Assembly (NCBI RefSeq): GCF_017921975.2
Contig: NZ_JAGEMO020000022.1
Location: 1-34,657 of the forward strand
DNA: 34,657 bases
Source: Hymenobacter terricola
GTDB lineage: Bacteria > Bacteroidota > Bacteroidia > Cytophagales > Hymenobacteraceae
Direction of reading: 5' to 3'
In this document: positions 15,920-22,720 of the stretch, in pieces
Numbering within the stretch: the first letter of the stretch is position 1
Layout: every line of letters begins with the position of its first letter
Translations under genes and position numbers: made by a program
The notes under the pieces: model-generated
Told to the model about the DNA's origin: nothing
The model's input: the letters and a program-made list of their open reading frames with translations, nothing else
Database searches by the model: none

Positions 15920-16032
15920 GAATAAAAAGAACGTCATACTGAGCTGGTCGAAGCATTTCTACTGCGAAGAGTAAATGAATTACTTCAGCAGTAGTGATGC
16001 TTCGGCCAGCTCAGCATGACGTTCTTTTATTC
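15920..16032. repeat. 113-bp near-perfect palindrome between convergent genes
   Basis: The arm 15920-15965 matches the reverse complement of 15988-16032 at about 41 of 46 positions, with one extra A. The 22-base centre folds further (GAAG..GTAA with TTACTTC). The core reads AGAACGTCATRCTGAGCTGG and then YCGAAGCAT. It fills the whole space between the bshA stop and the stop of the opposing gene, so it may terminate transcription from both sides. I recall similar CGTCATGCTGAGC sequences dispersed in Hymenobacter genomes; that needs a search. Confidence 0.85.
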
Positions 16033-16034
16033 TA

Positions 16035-16571
16035 CTAAAACAGGCCGGATGCCTCGTTCTTCACCACGGCCAGGGCTTGCGCGGTGGGTTCGGCACCGTC
16101 CATCATCAGGCCTTCGAGAATGCGTTTGGCCAGCTCGGTGCCGCGCGACTGGGCCGGGTTTTGCAGGCCGTGGTAGGCGCGATTCACCATCGTGAGCACG
16201 TTTTCCTTGGCTTCCTTCACCACCGTCCAGGCATCGGCCGAAATGTAGAGCTGCTGCGACAGGTTGTGCTCGTACTCGGCCCGAATTTCCTGTTGCAGCA
16301 AGCGGTGGAAATCAGGAGCGGTCTGGCCGGCGCTGCTCAGGCGCACGAGGATGTTGTTGGGCGAAATGCGCTCCAGGAACAGCACGATGCGCTCGTAGGC
16401 CTGCAGCCGCAGCGGCAGCGTAGACTTGCTGCTTTCCAGCCGCAGGGCGATGAGGTGGCGCTGCTGCTCCTTTTCCAAAAACTGCTTAAACAGCAGGTAA
16501 ATGGCCCCCGCCACGATGATGGCGGGCAGAATAATTTTGAGCAGGTCGAAAAAATAGGTAGTCGAATCCAT
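16035..16571 (-). CDS. membrane-anchored conserved protein of unknown function
   Basis: A 178-residue protein with one N-terminal transmembrane helix (FFDLLKIILPAIIVAGAIYLLFKQFL, about 7-32) followed by a cytosolic, mostly helical domain. Recognisable blocks are RLQAYERIVLFLERISPNN and EYEHNLSQQLYISADAWTVVKEAKEN. I recognise this as a family widely present in Bacteroidota with no assigned role, but cannot name it with certainty. It has no catalytic motif. It converges with bshA across a long palindrome and is divergent from the iscA-like gene. Confidence 0.7.
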   Translation of the reverse strand: MDSTTYFFDLLKIILPAIIVAGAIYLLFKQFLEKEQQRHLIALRLESSKSTLPLRLQAYERIVLFLERISPNNILVRLSSAGQTAPDFHRLLQQEIRAEYEHNLSQQLYISADAWTVVKEAKENVLTMVNRAYHGLQNPAQSRGTELAKRILEGLMMDGAEPTAQALAVVKNEASGLF

Positions 16572-16785
16572 AGAATATTGCCAACCGCGGGCTGGCGTAG
16601 CGAAGCACTTGCCCCGCGAGTTGCGATGATTGAACGAAACAGAAGGCCCTGAATTGTGCCTTCTGGCCTACTTGCCACGCCAGAACGGGGCAGCACAGCG
16701 GTACGGCGCAAACTTACGCCGTGAACCGCCGGCCCCCAACTGCTGTTTCCCTCCCAAACCGCGCCGTGCGCCACACCGGCCGCCG

Positions 16786-16793
16786 TATCTTTG
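16786..16793 (+). promoter_or_regulatory. -7 element of the iscA-like gene
   Basis: TATCTTTG is a perfect match to TAnnTTTG, 31 bases before the ATG at 16825. No TTTG is seen 19-20 bases further upstream. The rest of the 253-bp gap from 16572 shows no other convincing signal. Confidence 0.6.
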
Positions 16794-16824
16794 TACTCCA
16801 CCTCTTTATCAATCGACTTTCACT

Positions 16825-17172
16825 ATGGCTTCCGTTGCCACCCTCGCCCCCATCAGCCTCACCGACCGTGCCGTGGTGGAGGTAAAAAATATCATTCAGG
16901 AGAAGAACGTGCCGGCTGATTATGGCCTGCGCATCGGCGTGCAGGGCGGCGGCTGCTCGGGCATGAGCTACCTGCTCGGCTTCGACAAAGCCAAGGACGC
17001 CGACGAAATCTACGACCTCGACGGCCTGAAACTCATCATGGATAAGAAGCACGCCATGTACGTGCTGGGCATGGAAGTCGACTTCCAGGACGGCCTCAAC
17101 GCCCGCGGCTTCGTGTTCAACAACCCCCAGGCCAAAAGCACCTGCGGCTGTGGCTCGTCGTTCTCGGCCTAA
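16825..17172 (+). CDS. HesB/IscA-type iron-sulfur cluster carrier protein
   Basis: A 115-residue A-type carrier that holds and passes Fe-S clusters to apoproteins. The three family cysteines are present: GGGCSGMSYLLGF in the middle and CGCGSSF at the C-terminus. The rest follows the family layout (SLTDRAVVEVKNII, then LRIGVQGG, then VDFQDGLNARGFVFNNPQA). The ATG at 16825 gives the normal length and follows a perfect -7 element; a much longer in-frame extension upstream crosses that promoter and is rejected. It stands alone, not in an isc or suf cluster. Whether it is IscA, ErpA or SufA cannot be said. Confidence 0.9.
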   Translation: MASVATLAPISLTDRAVVEVKNIIQEKNVPADYGLRIGVQGGGCSGMSYLLGFDKAKDADEIYDLDGLKLIMDKKHAMYVLGMEVDFQDGLNARGFVFNNPQAKSTCGCGSSFSA

Positions 17173-17226
17173 TTGACCATCATGTCCCGGCTGCGCTCGA
17201 CCTAACGCTCCCGTTGACTACATTTC

Positions 17227-17255
17227 AAGCCCTGGCTCACCGGCCGGGGCTTTTT
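17227..17255 (+). terminator. intrinsic terminator after the iscA-like gene
   Basis: AAGCCC pairs with GGGCTT around an inner TGGC/GCCG-type stem and a short loop, and is followed by a run of five T. It lies 55 bases beyond the stop at 17172 and just before the -7-like element of the next gene. Confidence 0.75.
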
Positions 17256-17259
17256 CGTT

Positions 17260-17267
17260 TACTTTCG
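17260..17267 (+). promoter_or_regulatory. -7-like element for the acylase gene
   Basis: TACTTTCG matches TAnnTTTG at 7 of 8 positions, 28 bases before the ATG at 17296 and right behind the terminator of the previous gene. Confidence 0.4.
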
Positions 17268-17295
17268 CAGCATCTGTTCCACCATTTTGTACACG

Positions 17296-19491
17296 ATGCG
17301 CGCACTTACTATTGCACTTGTTTTATTGGCTGTCGGCACCGCCCGGGCACAAAAATTCAGTTCGGCGGAACTGGCGCGCTGGCAGCGGCAAGCCCGGCAG
17401 GTCAACATCATTCGCGATAACTGGGGCGTGCCGCACATCTACGGCAAGACCGATGCCGACGCGGTGTTTGGCCTGCTCTACACCCAATGCGAGGACGATT
17501 TCGACCGCGTCGAAACCAACTACCTGGACGCCATCGGCCGCCAGGCCGAAGTGGACGGCGAAGCGGCTCTGTACCACGACCTGCGCGCCCGCCTGTTTAT
17601 GGACACGCTCCAGGCCCGGAGCATCTACCAAAAAAGCCCGCCCGACCTAAAAAAACTGCTCGACGCCTTCGCCGACGGCACCAATTACTACCTGGCCACC
17701 CACCCCACGGTGCGCCCCCGGCTGCTGCGCCGCTTCCAGCCGTGGATGCCGCTCATGTTCAGCGAAGGCAGCATTGGGGGTAATATCAGCGTGGTTTCTA
17801 TTGAGCGGCTGAAGGCGTTTTATAGTCAGAAAAAGTCCAGCTCGTGGATTGATACCGACTTCGAGAAGAAAGACCGGGAACCCACCGGCTCCAACGGCTT
17901 CGCCATTGCGCCGGCCAAAAGCGCCAGCGGCCACGCCCTGCTGCTCATCAACCCGCACACTTCGTTCTATTTCCGCTCCGAAGTGCAGATGGTGAGCGAG
18001 GCTGGTTTAAATGCCTACGGTGCCGTGACCTGGGGCCAGTTTTTTGTATACCAGGGCTTTAATGAGCATTGCGGCTGGATGCACACGTCCAGCAATGCCG
18101 ACTCGATGGACGAATACCTCGAAACCATTGAGCAGAAAGGCGGCAGCTTCTTCTACAAATACGGCGGAAAACTACGCGCCGTGCAGGTGCAAAAAGTGTC
18201 GTTGCCCTACAAAGCCGGCGATAAAACTCTGCGCAAAACCTTCACCGTCTACCGCACGCACCACGGCCCCATCGTGGGCCAGAAAACGGACCAGCAATGG
18301 GTGGCGGTGCGCATGATGAACGAGCCATTGCACGCCCTCCAGCAGTCCTACCTACGTACAAAAGCCACCGATTACGCCAGCTTTCAGGAGGTGATGAAGC
18401 TGAACGGCAACGCATCCAACAACACGGTTTTTGCCGATACCAAGGGCAGCATCGCCTACTGGCACGGCAATTTCATGCCCAGGCGCGACCCTAAATTCGA
18501 CTGGAGCCAGCCCGTGGACGGCAGCAATCCGGCCACCGAATGGCAGGGGTTCCACCCGGTGAGTGCGCTGGTGCAGGTGCACAACCCCGCCAGCGGCTTC
18601 ATCCAGAACTGCAACTCGACGCCGTTCACGGTTTCTGGCCCCAGCAGCCCGGTCGCTACCAAATACCCGCACTACATGGCCCCGGATGCCGAAAACTACC
18701 GCGGCCTCAACGCCGTACGCGTGCTGAGTGCCAGGTTTGGCTTCACGCTCGACACATTGATTGCGGCCGCTGATAACCCACACCTCACGGCCTTCGACGA
18801 TATGCTGCCGCCCCTGCTGGCGGCCTATCAGCCCACGTCCGTCGAAAAAGCCAGTGCGCCCGCCACCGCCGAAGCCATTGAAGTGCTGCGCAACTGGAAC
18901 CACGGCTACAGCCAAACCTCCGTGGCCCAGACCGTGGCCATTTACTGGGCCGAGCGGTTGCTGGCCAAAGCCCGCGCCCGCGTGCCCTCGGCCCAACCGC
19001 AGCTCGACTACATCAGCTTCACCCGCTTTGCTCTCGCTAACACTTCTCCAACCGAAAAAATAGCCACCCTCACGGAAGCCCTTGACGACCTCACCCGCGA
19101 CTTTGGCACCTGGAAAGTGGCCTGGGGCGATATCAACCGCTACCAGCGCCTCACCGGGCACGTTGAGGAGAAGTACGACGACCAGCAGCCCAGCACCCCA
19201 GTGGCTTTCACGTCTTCGGCCTGGGGTTCGCTGGCCGCCTTTGGGGCCCGGGCCTACCCTGGCACCAAAAAGCGCTACGGCAACGTGGGCAACAGCTTCG
19301 TGGCGGTGGTGGAATTCGGCCCGCGCATCTCGGCCCGCTCCGTGGTCACGGGTGGGCAGAGCAGCCTGCCCGGCACCCCGCACTTCACCGACCAGGCCGG
19401 CTTATATTGCAATGGCCGCTTCAAAGAAGTGCGCTTTTACCCGGAAGACGTGAAGGCGCACGCTGAAAAAACGTACTATCCGGGCCAGTAA
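17296..19491 (+). CDS. penicillin acylase family protein (Ntn hydrolase)
   Basis: A 731-residue exported amidohydrolase of the penicillin acylase / acyl-homoserine lactone acylase superfamily. Signal peptide residues 1-19 end in GTARAQ. The alpha-chain part begins VNIIRDNWGVPHIYGKTDADAVFGL, the family hallmark. Autoprocessing should occur before Ser199 in TGSNGFAIAP, freeing the catalytic N-terminal serine. Further conserved blocks are the oxyanion region (INPHTSFYF), NASNNTVFADTKGSIAYWHGN and the C-terminal GGQSSLPGTPHFTDQ. The substrate cannot be told from sequence; quorum-signal, beta-lactam or other N-acyl compounds are all possible. An in-frame TTG three codons upstream is less likely than the ATG at 17296. 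A tiny gene follows 22 bases later. Confidence 0.9.
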   Translation: MRALTIALVLLAVGTARAQKFSSAELARWQRQARQVNIIRDNWGVPHIYGKTDADAVFGLLYTQCEDDFDRVETNYLDAIGRQAEVDGEAALYHDLRARLFMDTLQARSIYQKSPPDLKKLLDAFADGTNYYLATHPTVRPRLLRRFQPWMPLMFSEGSIGGNISVVSIERLKAFYSQKKSSSWIDTDFEKKDREPTGSNGFAIAPAKSASGHALLLINPHTSFYFRSEVQMVSEAGLNAYGAVTWGQFFVYQGFNEHCGWMHTSSNADSMDEYLETIEQKGGSFFYKYGGKLRAVQVQKVSLPYKAGDKTLRKTFTVYRTHHGPIVGQKTDQQWVAVRMMNEPLHALQQSYLRTKATDYASFQEVMKLNGNASNNTVFADTKGSIAYWHGNFMPRRDPKFDWSQPVDGSNPATEWQGFHPVSALVQVHNPASGFIQNCNSTPFTVSGPSSPVATKYPHYMAPDAENYRGLNAVRVLSARFGFTLDTLIAAADNPHLTAFDDMLPPLLAAYQPTSVEKASAPATAEAIEVLRNWNHGYSQTSVAQTVAIYWAERLLAKARARVPSAQPQLDYISFTRFALANTSPTEKIATLTEALDDLTRDFGTWKVAWGDINRYQRLTGHVEEKYDDQQPSTPVAFTSSAWGSLAAFGARAYPGTKKRYGNVGNSFVAVVEFGPRISARSVVTGGQSSLPGTPHFTDQAGLYCNGRFKEVRFYPEDVKAHAEKTYYPGQ

Positions 19492-19513
19492 CCCTTCCAA
19501 TTTTCAACGAATC

Positions 19514-19705
19514 ATGGACATCAAATACCTCTCCGACGACAAGGGCAAAATCACCGGCGTTTTCATCCCTATTGAGGAGTGGGAACGACTCCAGAAGGAA
19601 TATAATATCACCGAAAAAGCCCCGGCCGACTCCGGCGCCAAGCTCCAGCAGTCACTAGCCGAAGCCATGAAAAAAGCGAAGCCCTCGCAAACATCAGAAG
19701 GCTGA
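19514..19705 (+). CDS. small antitoxin-like protein
   Basis: A 63-residue charged protein. Its first half (MDIKYLSDDKGKITGVFIPI then EEWERLQKEY) has the two-strand plus helix shape of the short antitoxin/prevent-host-death-like proteins that often accompany RelE/ParE toxins in Bacteroidota. Its second half is a Lys/Ala-rich helix. No toxin gene follows: downstream is a 112-bp inverted repeat. It begins 22 bases after the acylase stop and is probably cotranscribed with it. The assignment to the antitoxin type is a resemblance only. Confidence 0.55.
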   Translation: MDIKYLSDDKGKITGVFIPIEEWERLQKEYNITEKAPADSGAKLQQSLAEAMKKAKPSQTSEG

Positions 19706-19735
19706 CCCCGCCCCGCAAACGTGGCGTGAATGAAG

Positions 19736-19847
19736 ACCTGCCGCCCTGGTCCGACCGCCCTAGGCGGTCCGACCGGTTGAAGGAAGAACGGTTCAACAAA
19801 TAACGACAACCGGTCGGACCGCCTAGGGCGGTCCGACCGGTGCAGGT
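19736..19847. repeat. 112-bp compound inverted repeat (GGTCGGACC palindromes)
   Basis: 19753-19779 is the exact reverse complement of 19807-19833 (27 of 27). The outer ends also pair (ACCTGC at 19736-19741 with GCAGGT at 19842-19847). Each arm is itself palindromic: 19810-19840 is a perfect 14-bp stem with a 3-base loop (CCGGTCGGACCGCC, TAG, then its complement). The element separates the small gene at 19514 from the convergent cupin gene. A GTG-initiated 25-codon frame (19726-19803) runs through the left arm, but I do not call it a gene. Confidence 0.85.
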
Positions 19848-19875
19848 GCCGATAGGCCTACCGCTGCGCGACTAC

Positions 19876-20382
19876 CTAGCGCCCGAAATCGTCCTGCACG
19901 CGCACGATGTCGTCCTCATCCGAGGGATTATTCGCGTCGGTGTGCTGCCAGATTTCGGCCAGCACGCCCCAGTCTTTCAGGCCTACCAGGCGGTGCCGTT
20001 CACCTTGTTTCAGAATGATGCGCTCGCCAACCTGGTAGCTTTTCACCTCGCCCTGCTCGTCGGTATCGCTGGTGGCCACGCCCACGGGGCCCTGCACCAC
20101 TTGCCAGATTTCGGCCCGGCGGAAGTGGTACTGCCAACTCAGGCGCTGGTGCGGCGCCACCAACAACATCTTGGGGCTCAGCTTACCGGAAATCCGCAGC
20201 TGGTCGACTGAGAGACCGTTGAAATACGTATTGGCAAATTGCTGAGCCTGCGCCTCATCAATAACAAAAAAGCCGCCCCAGGGTCGCGTGGGGTCTTCTT
20301 TGGCGATGGTGAAACCCTGCTGCTGGAGCGTCGCCGCTACCTGTTGGAACAGGGCTTGTTTTGGGGGGTCGGTACGGGGCAT
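19876..20382 (-). CDS. cupin-domain protein, type II mannose-6-phosphate isomerase-like
   Basis: A 168-residue protein. An N-terminal region (PWGGFFVIDEAQAQQFANTYF) leads into a single cupin barrel: LSPKMLLVAPHQRLSWQYHF, RRAEIWQVVQGPVGV, then GERIILKQGERHRLVGL and GVLAEIWQHTD. The metal-binding pattern H..R....QYH..R.E.W and the second-motif His in GERHRL are present. This matches the C-terminal domain of type II mannose-6-phosphate isomerase/GDP-mannose pyrophosphorylase; stand-alone relatives in Bacteroidota are often called phosphoheptose isomerase. The sugar is unknown. It is followed by the convergent compound palindrome. Confidence 0.78.
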   Translation of the reverse strand: MPRTDPPKQALFQQVAATLQQQGFTIAKEDPTRPWGGFFVIDEAQAQQFANTYFNGLSVDQLRISGKLSPKMLLVAPHQRLSWQYHFRRAEIWQVVQGPVGVATSDTDEQGEVKSYQVGERIILKQGERHRLVGLKDWGVLAEIWQHTDANNPSDEDDIVRVQDDFGR

Positions 20383-20483
20383 GGTTCTGAGAGGAAGTCT
20401 TATTTCTTGCTAAGCAGACGCAAGTTAGTTCTCTATTCCGAGTTAACACTTCCTCCTGCTGGCGAGGGCACACCTGCATCAGG

Positions 20484-21114
20484 TTAGTGCGTTTCCAATT
20501 GCCAGGGGCGCTTTTTTGCACGACTACTGCCTTTATTTGCTGCCCGCTTGAGCCAGTATATTTCCCACTTTTTCATCCTTGCAACGCCCTCTCTTTCCGC
20601 GTAGCAAAGTGCCGGATTGTATTGCGCTTTACTGTCTCCGGCCTTTGCGGCTTTGCGATACCGGCGAACTGCTTCGGTTTTATTTTCCTGCACTCCCTTC
20701 CGTAAAAATAGCTGTAGCCCAAATCCCGCTGCGCTTCTTCGTCACCATTCCGGGCGGTTCGCATTAGCCACTCAACAGCCTTTTCCAGGCTTTTCTCAAC
20801 GCCATTACCTTCCCGGTAACTAAAGGCTACATTGTATTGCGCAGCGGGGTAGTCATCATTGGCCGCAGCCAAAAAGAAGGCAAATGCTTTGTTTACATCT
20901 TGCTCAACTCCTAAGCCGTGGTCGAAGCAGGTACCCAAATAGAATTTTGCCCGGCGCACACCCTGATTAGCTGCTTTCAGCCACCAACGCACTATTTCTT
21001 CCCAATCACGCAGCGCAGGGCTTTTTTACCAAACGCCAACCGATACCGTATTCTGAATTGCGCATCCACATCGCCTTGCTGCGCAAATTTCAGCAGGTAT
21101 TTTGTGGTTTCCAT
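20484..21114 (-). pseudogene. Sel1-repeat protein gene with two frameshifts
   Basis: Reading from the ATG at 21114 (METTKYLLKFAQQGDVDAQF), the frame is lost at an A6 run (21022-21027 on the plus strand as T6). One more base there would join it to DWEEIVRWWLKAANQG and on through three Sel1 repeats (AKFYLGTCFDHGLGVEQDV, AAQYNVAFSYREGNGVEKS, EAQRDLGYSYFYG). A second shift at about 20693-20703 would link to VQENKTEAVRRYRKAAKAG and the end WQLETH at 20484. Sel1 repeats are solenoid helices for protein binding. GGGGGGAG before the ATG resembles a ribosome-binding site. Sequencing error in the A run is possible for the first shift, but two independent shifts favour decay. Confidence 0.75.
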
Positions 21115-21128
21115 AGTAACTCCCCCCT

Positions 21129-21572
21129 TTAGCGGCCAAGTCCCTGCCATTCCTCACATTTCAACTCAAACTTAACTTCCCGCCCGTGCTGCCCCGTTTC
21201 GCGCCAGCCGGTGTGGCGGTAGAATGCCTCTGCGCGCGTGCCCGGCCCGGTGCCGAGCCAGACGGTTTCGGCAGTTTGCCGGAAGTACCAGTCCAGCATC
21301 AGCTGCTGTAGCTGCCGGCCGATGCCCCGGCCTTCGTAGCCCGGCCGCACAAACAGCGCCCAGATATTGTGCCCCACCACGTCGGCAATGGCGAAACCGA
21401 GCAGCCAGCCATCCGCGGTTTCGCACACCCAGCCTTTGCCCCGGCGCGTGAGGTATTCGGCGCAGGCGGCGGCCGTGACGAGGTCGGGATTCGACAGCAC
21501 GTTTTCAGTCACGGAAAACCGGATTTCCATCAGCTGCGGAATGTCGTCCAAAAGGGCTTCACGGTAGCGCAT
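21129..21572 (-). CDS. GNAT family N-acetyltransferase
   Basis: A 147-residue acetyl-CoA-dependent transferase. The layout is standard: N-terminal YREALLDDIPQLMEIRFSV, the strand pair WVCETADGWLLGFAIADV, motif A ALFVRPGYEGRGIGRQLQQL with the pyrophosphate-binding R-G-x-G-R pattern, and the C-terminal AEAFYRHTGWRETG. The substrate is unknown. It lies 24 bases upstream of chaN's stop (21597) on the same strand, so it is probably cotranscribed with it, and just before the broken Sel1 gene. Confidence 0.85.
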   Translation of the reverse strand: MRYREALLDDIPQLMEIRFSVTENVLSNPDLVTAAACAEYLTRRGKGWVCETADGWLLGFAIADVVGHNIWALFVRPGYEGRGIGRQLQQLMLDWYFRQTAETVWLGTGPGTRAEAFYRHTGWRETGQHGREVKFELKCEEWQGLGR

Positions 21573-21596
21573 CGAACAGGGATTTTGAACGGCAGG

Positions 21597-22481
21597 TCAG
21601 TACGACTTGCCCGCATCGGCCGGCACCACCACCACGTAATCGGCGATGTCCGCGTTATTTTTCTCCAGCAACTGCAGCTGCTCCTGGGTCACCACGCTGA
21701 GGGTTTTGACGCGGAGCTTGGGCGCATACTGGCGCAGGTAGGCCACAATACCGTCGTGGTGGTCAGAGTGGTAGCTGCCGTTGAGGTGGAGCAGCGTTTG
21801 GCCATCCTGGCGGCTGGTCTGGATGAAATGGGCCATGGTGGCATCCTTCAGCGCCTGGGCCTGGATGATGTTCTGGGCGCCGCCGCCGTGGGCCTTGCCA
21901 TCGCCGCCAAACATGGCGGCCATGTTTTTGTAGCCGGGCAGGTCGTAATCTACTTTCAGGGGCAGCGGGGCCAGCAGGGCGCGGTCGGTGGCAGGCAGCT
22001 TGTCGAGAGCGGTGAGGCTGCGCTGGGCCACGACTTTGGCGAAGGGACGCGGAGCATTGGTGCCGATGACGGCGATGTGGTTTTCGCGGGCAAATTGCAG
22101 CAGCGGGCGGTAGTCGGTGGCGTAATTGGGCCACGGACGGGCTTGGCGCTCGAAGGCCGTATCGGCCAGGGTGCCGGCGGCGTACTGGGCCACCAGCGGC
22201 TGCACGTCGCGCTCAAACATCTCCATTCCCAGCACCAGCTGGCCGGGCTTTTTAAGTTTCAGCAGGTCCTTGGCTACCTGCAGCTCCAGCCAGTGCGCAA
22301 TGGCGTCGTTGTGCTGCTCGCCAAAGAGGACGACGTCGGCCTGGGCCAGGTCCTGCATCATCTGGTCGTAGTCGGCCGGCTGGCCGGTGGCGGCAAAGAG
22401 GCGGTAGGCCGGCCGGTCGGCGGTGAAGGCCAGCAGCGGCAAAAGCAGCCACAGGAAGCGGAAACGCATAAAATGACGCAT
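21597..22481 (-). CDS. ChaN-like haem/iron-associated protein
   Basis: A 294-residue protein of the ChaN (DUF399) family, linked to haem binding in Campylobacter ChaN. A hydrophobic signal (MRFRFLWLLLPLLAFTA) opens the protein. The family motifs follow: VVLFGEQHNDAIAHWLELQ, then GMEMFERDVQPLV and PWPNYATDYRPLLQFA, then HFIQTSRQDGQTLLHLNGSYHSDHHDGI. No lipobox cysteine is present, unlike many ChaN lipoproteins. Two ATGs are possible (22481 and 22469); 22481 lies 9 bases after a -7-like element. The 5' region holds the 42-bp repeat array. The haem role is by family only. Confidence 0.83.
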   Translation of the reverse strand: MRHFMRFRFLWLLLPLLAFTADRPAYRLFAATGQPADYDQMMQDLAQADVVLFGEQHNDAIAHWLELQVAKDLLKLKKPGQLVLGMEMFERDVQPLVAQYAAGTLADTAFERQARPWPNYATDYRPLLQFARENHIAVIGTNAPRPFAKVVAQRSLTALDKLPATDRALLAPLPLKVDYDLPGYKNMAAMFGGDGKAHGGGAQNIIQAQALKDATMAHFIQTSRQDGQTLLHLNGSYHSDHHDGIVAYLRQYAPKLRVKTLSVVTQEQLQLLEKNNADIADYVVVVPADAGKSY

Positions 22482-22490
22482 GAATGTCAG

Positions 22491-22498
22491 CAAAGGGA
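22491..22498 (-). promoter_or_regulatory. -7-like element of chaN
   Basis: TCCCTTTG on the minus strand matches TAnnTTTG at 7 of 8 positions and ends 9 bases before the ATG at 22481, the same short spacing as at bamD and the OstA-like gene. Confidence 0.4.
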
Positions 22499-22520
22499 AG
22501 TTTTCGGCCCCCGAACGCAT

Positions 22521-22715
22521 CGTAGAGCCTCGCAAGGCCGTTTCTCAGGCTCAGAATGGGTTGTAAAGCCTCGCAAGGCCGTTTTGTTGCGTCCGGAAGG
22601 GTTTGCAGAATTTCGCATGCCTTTCCCGACACAAAAAAGGGATTTGCGGAACCACGCAACCCCCTTTTGCAATGCTAAAAGTCGTTTGCGTGGTTGCCGC
22701 AGGCCAGTTGGCCCG
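22521..22715. repeat. degenerate tandem array of about five 42-bp hairpin units
   Basis: CGCA recurs at 22531, 22572, 22614, 22655 and 22698 (intervals 41, 42, 41, 43). Each CGCA is preceded by a GGGTTTGCR-type stretch or its remnant, so most units can form a small hairpin of the TTGCG/CGCAA kind. Units 1 and 2 share AGCCTCGCAAGGCCGTTT exactly. The middles of the units differ. The array fills the gap between the ABC permease stop (22721) and chaN. It is not a CRISPR: repeats are degenerate and spacers are too short and similar. Confidence 0.8.
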
Positions 22716-22720
22716 GCCGC

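Noticed and set aside
16630..16824. 65-residue N-terminal extension of the iscA-like gene
   Set aside because: It crosses the perfect -7 element at 16786-16793 and is low in similarity to the family.
19726..19803. 25-codon GTG-initiated frame (VNEDLPPWSDRPRRSDRL..)
   Set aside because: It lies inside the compound palindrome and its codons are fixed by the repeat; no homologue or start signal is evident.
20440..20500. Minus-strand AACCTGATGCAGG, then GCCAGCAGG, resembles the 3' part of a TPP riboswitch before the cupin gene
   Set aside because: The TPP core CTGAGA and the GGGTGCC stem are absent in the right order, and the downstream gene is not a thiamine gene. A covariance search (Infernal RF00059) would settle it.
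22521..22715. CRISPR array
   Set aside because: The repeat units are degenerate and the intervals between conserved parts are 11-20 bases, with no Cas gene nearby.
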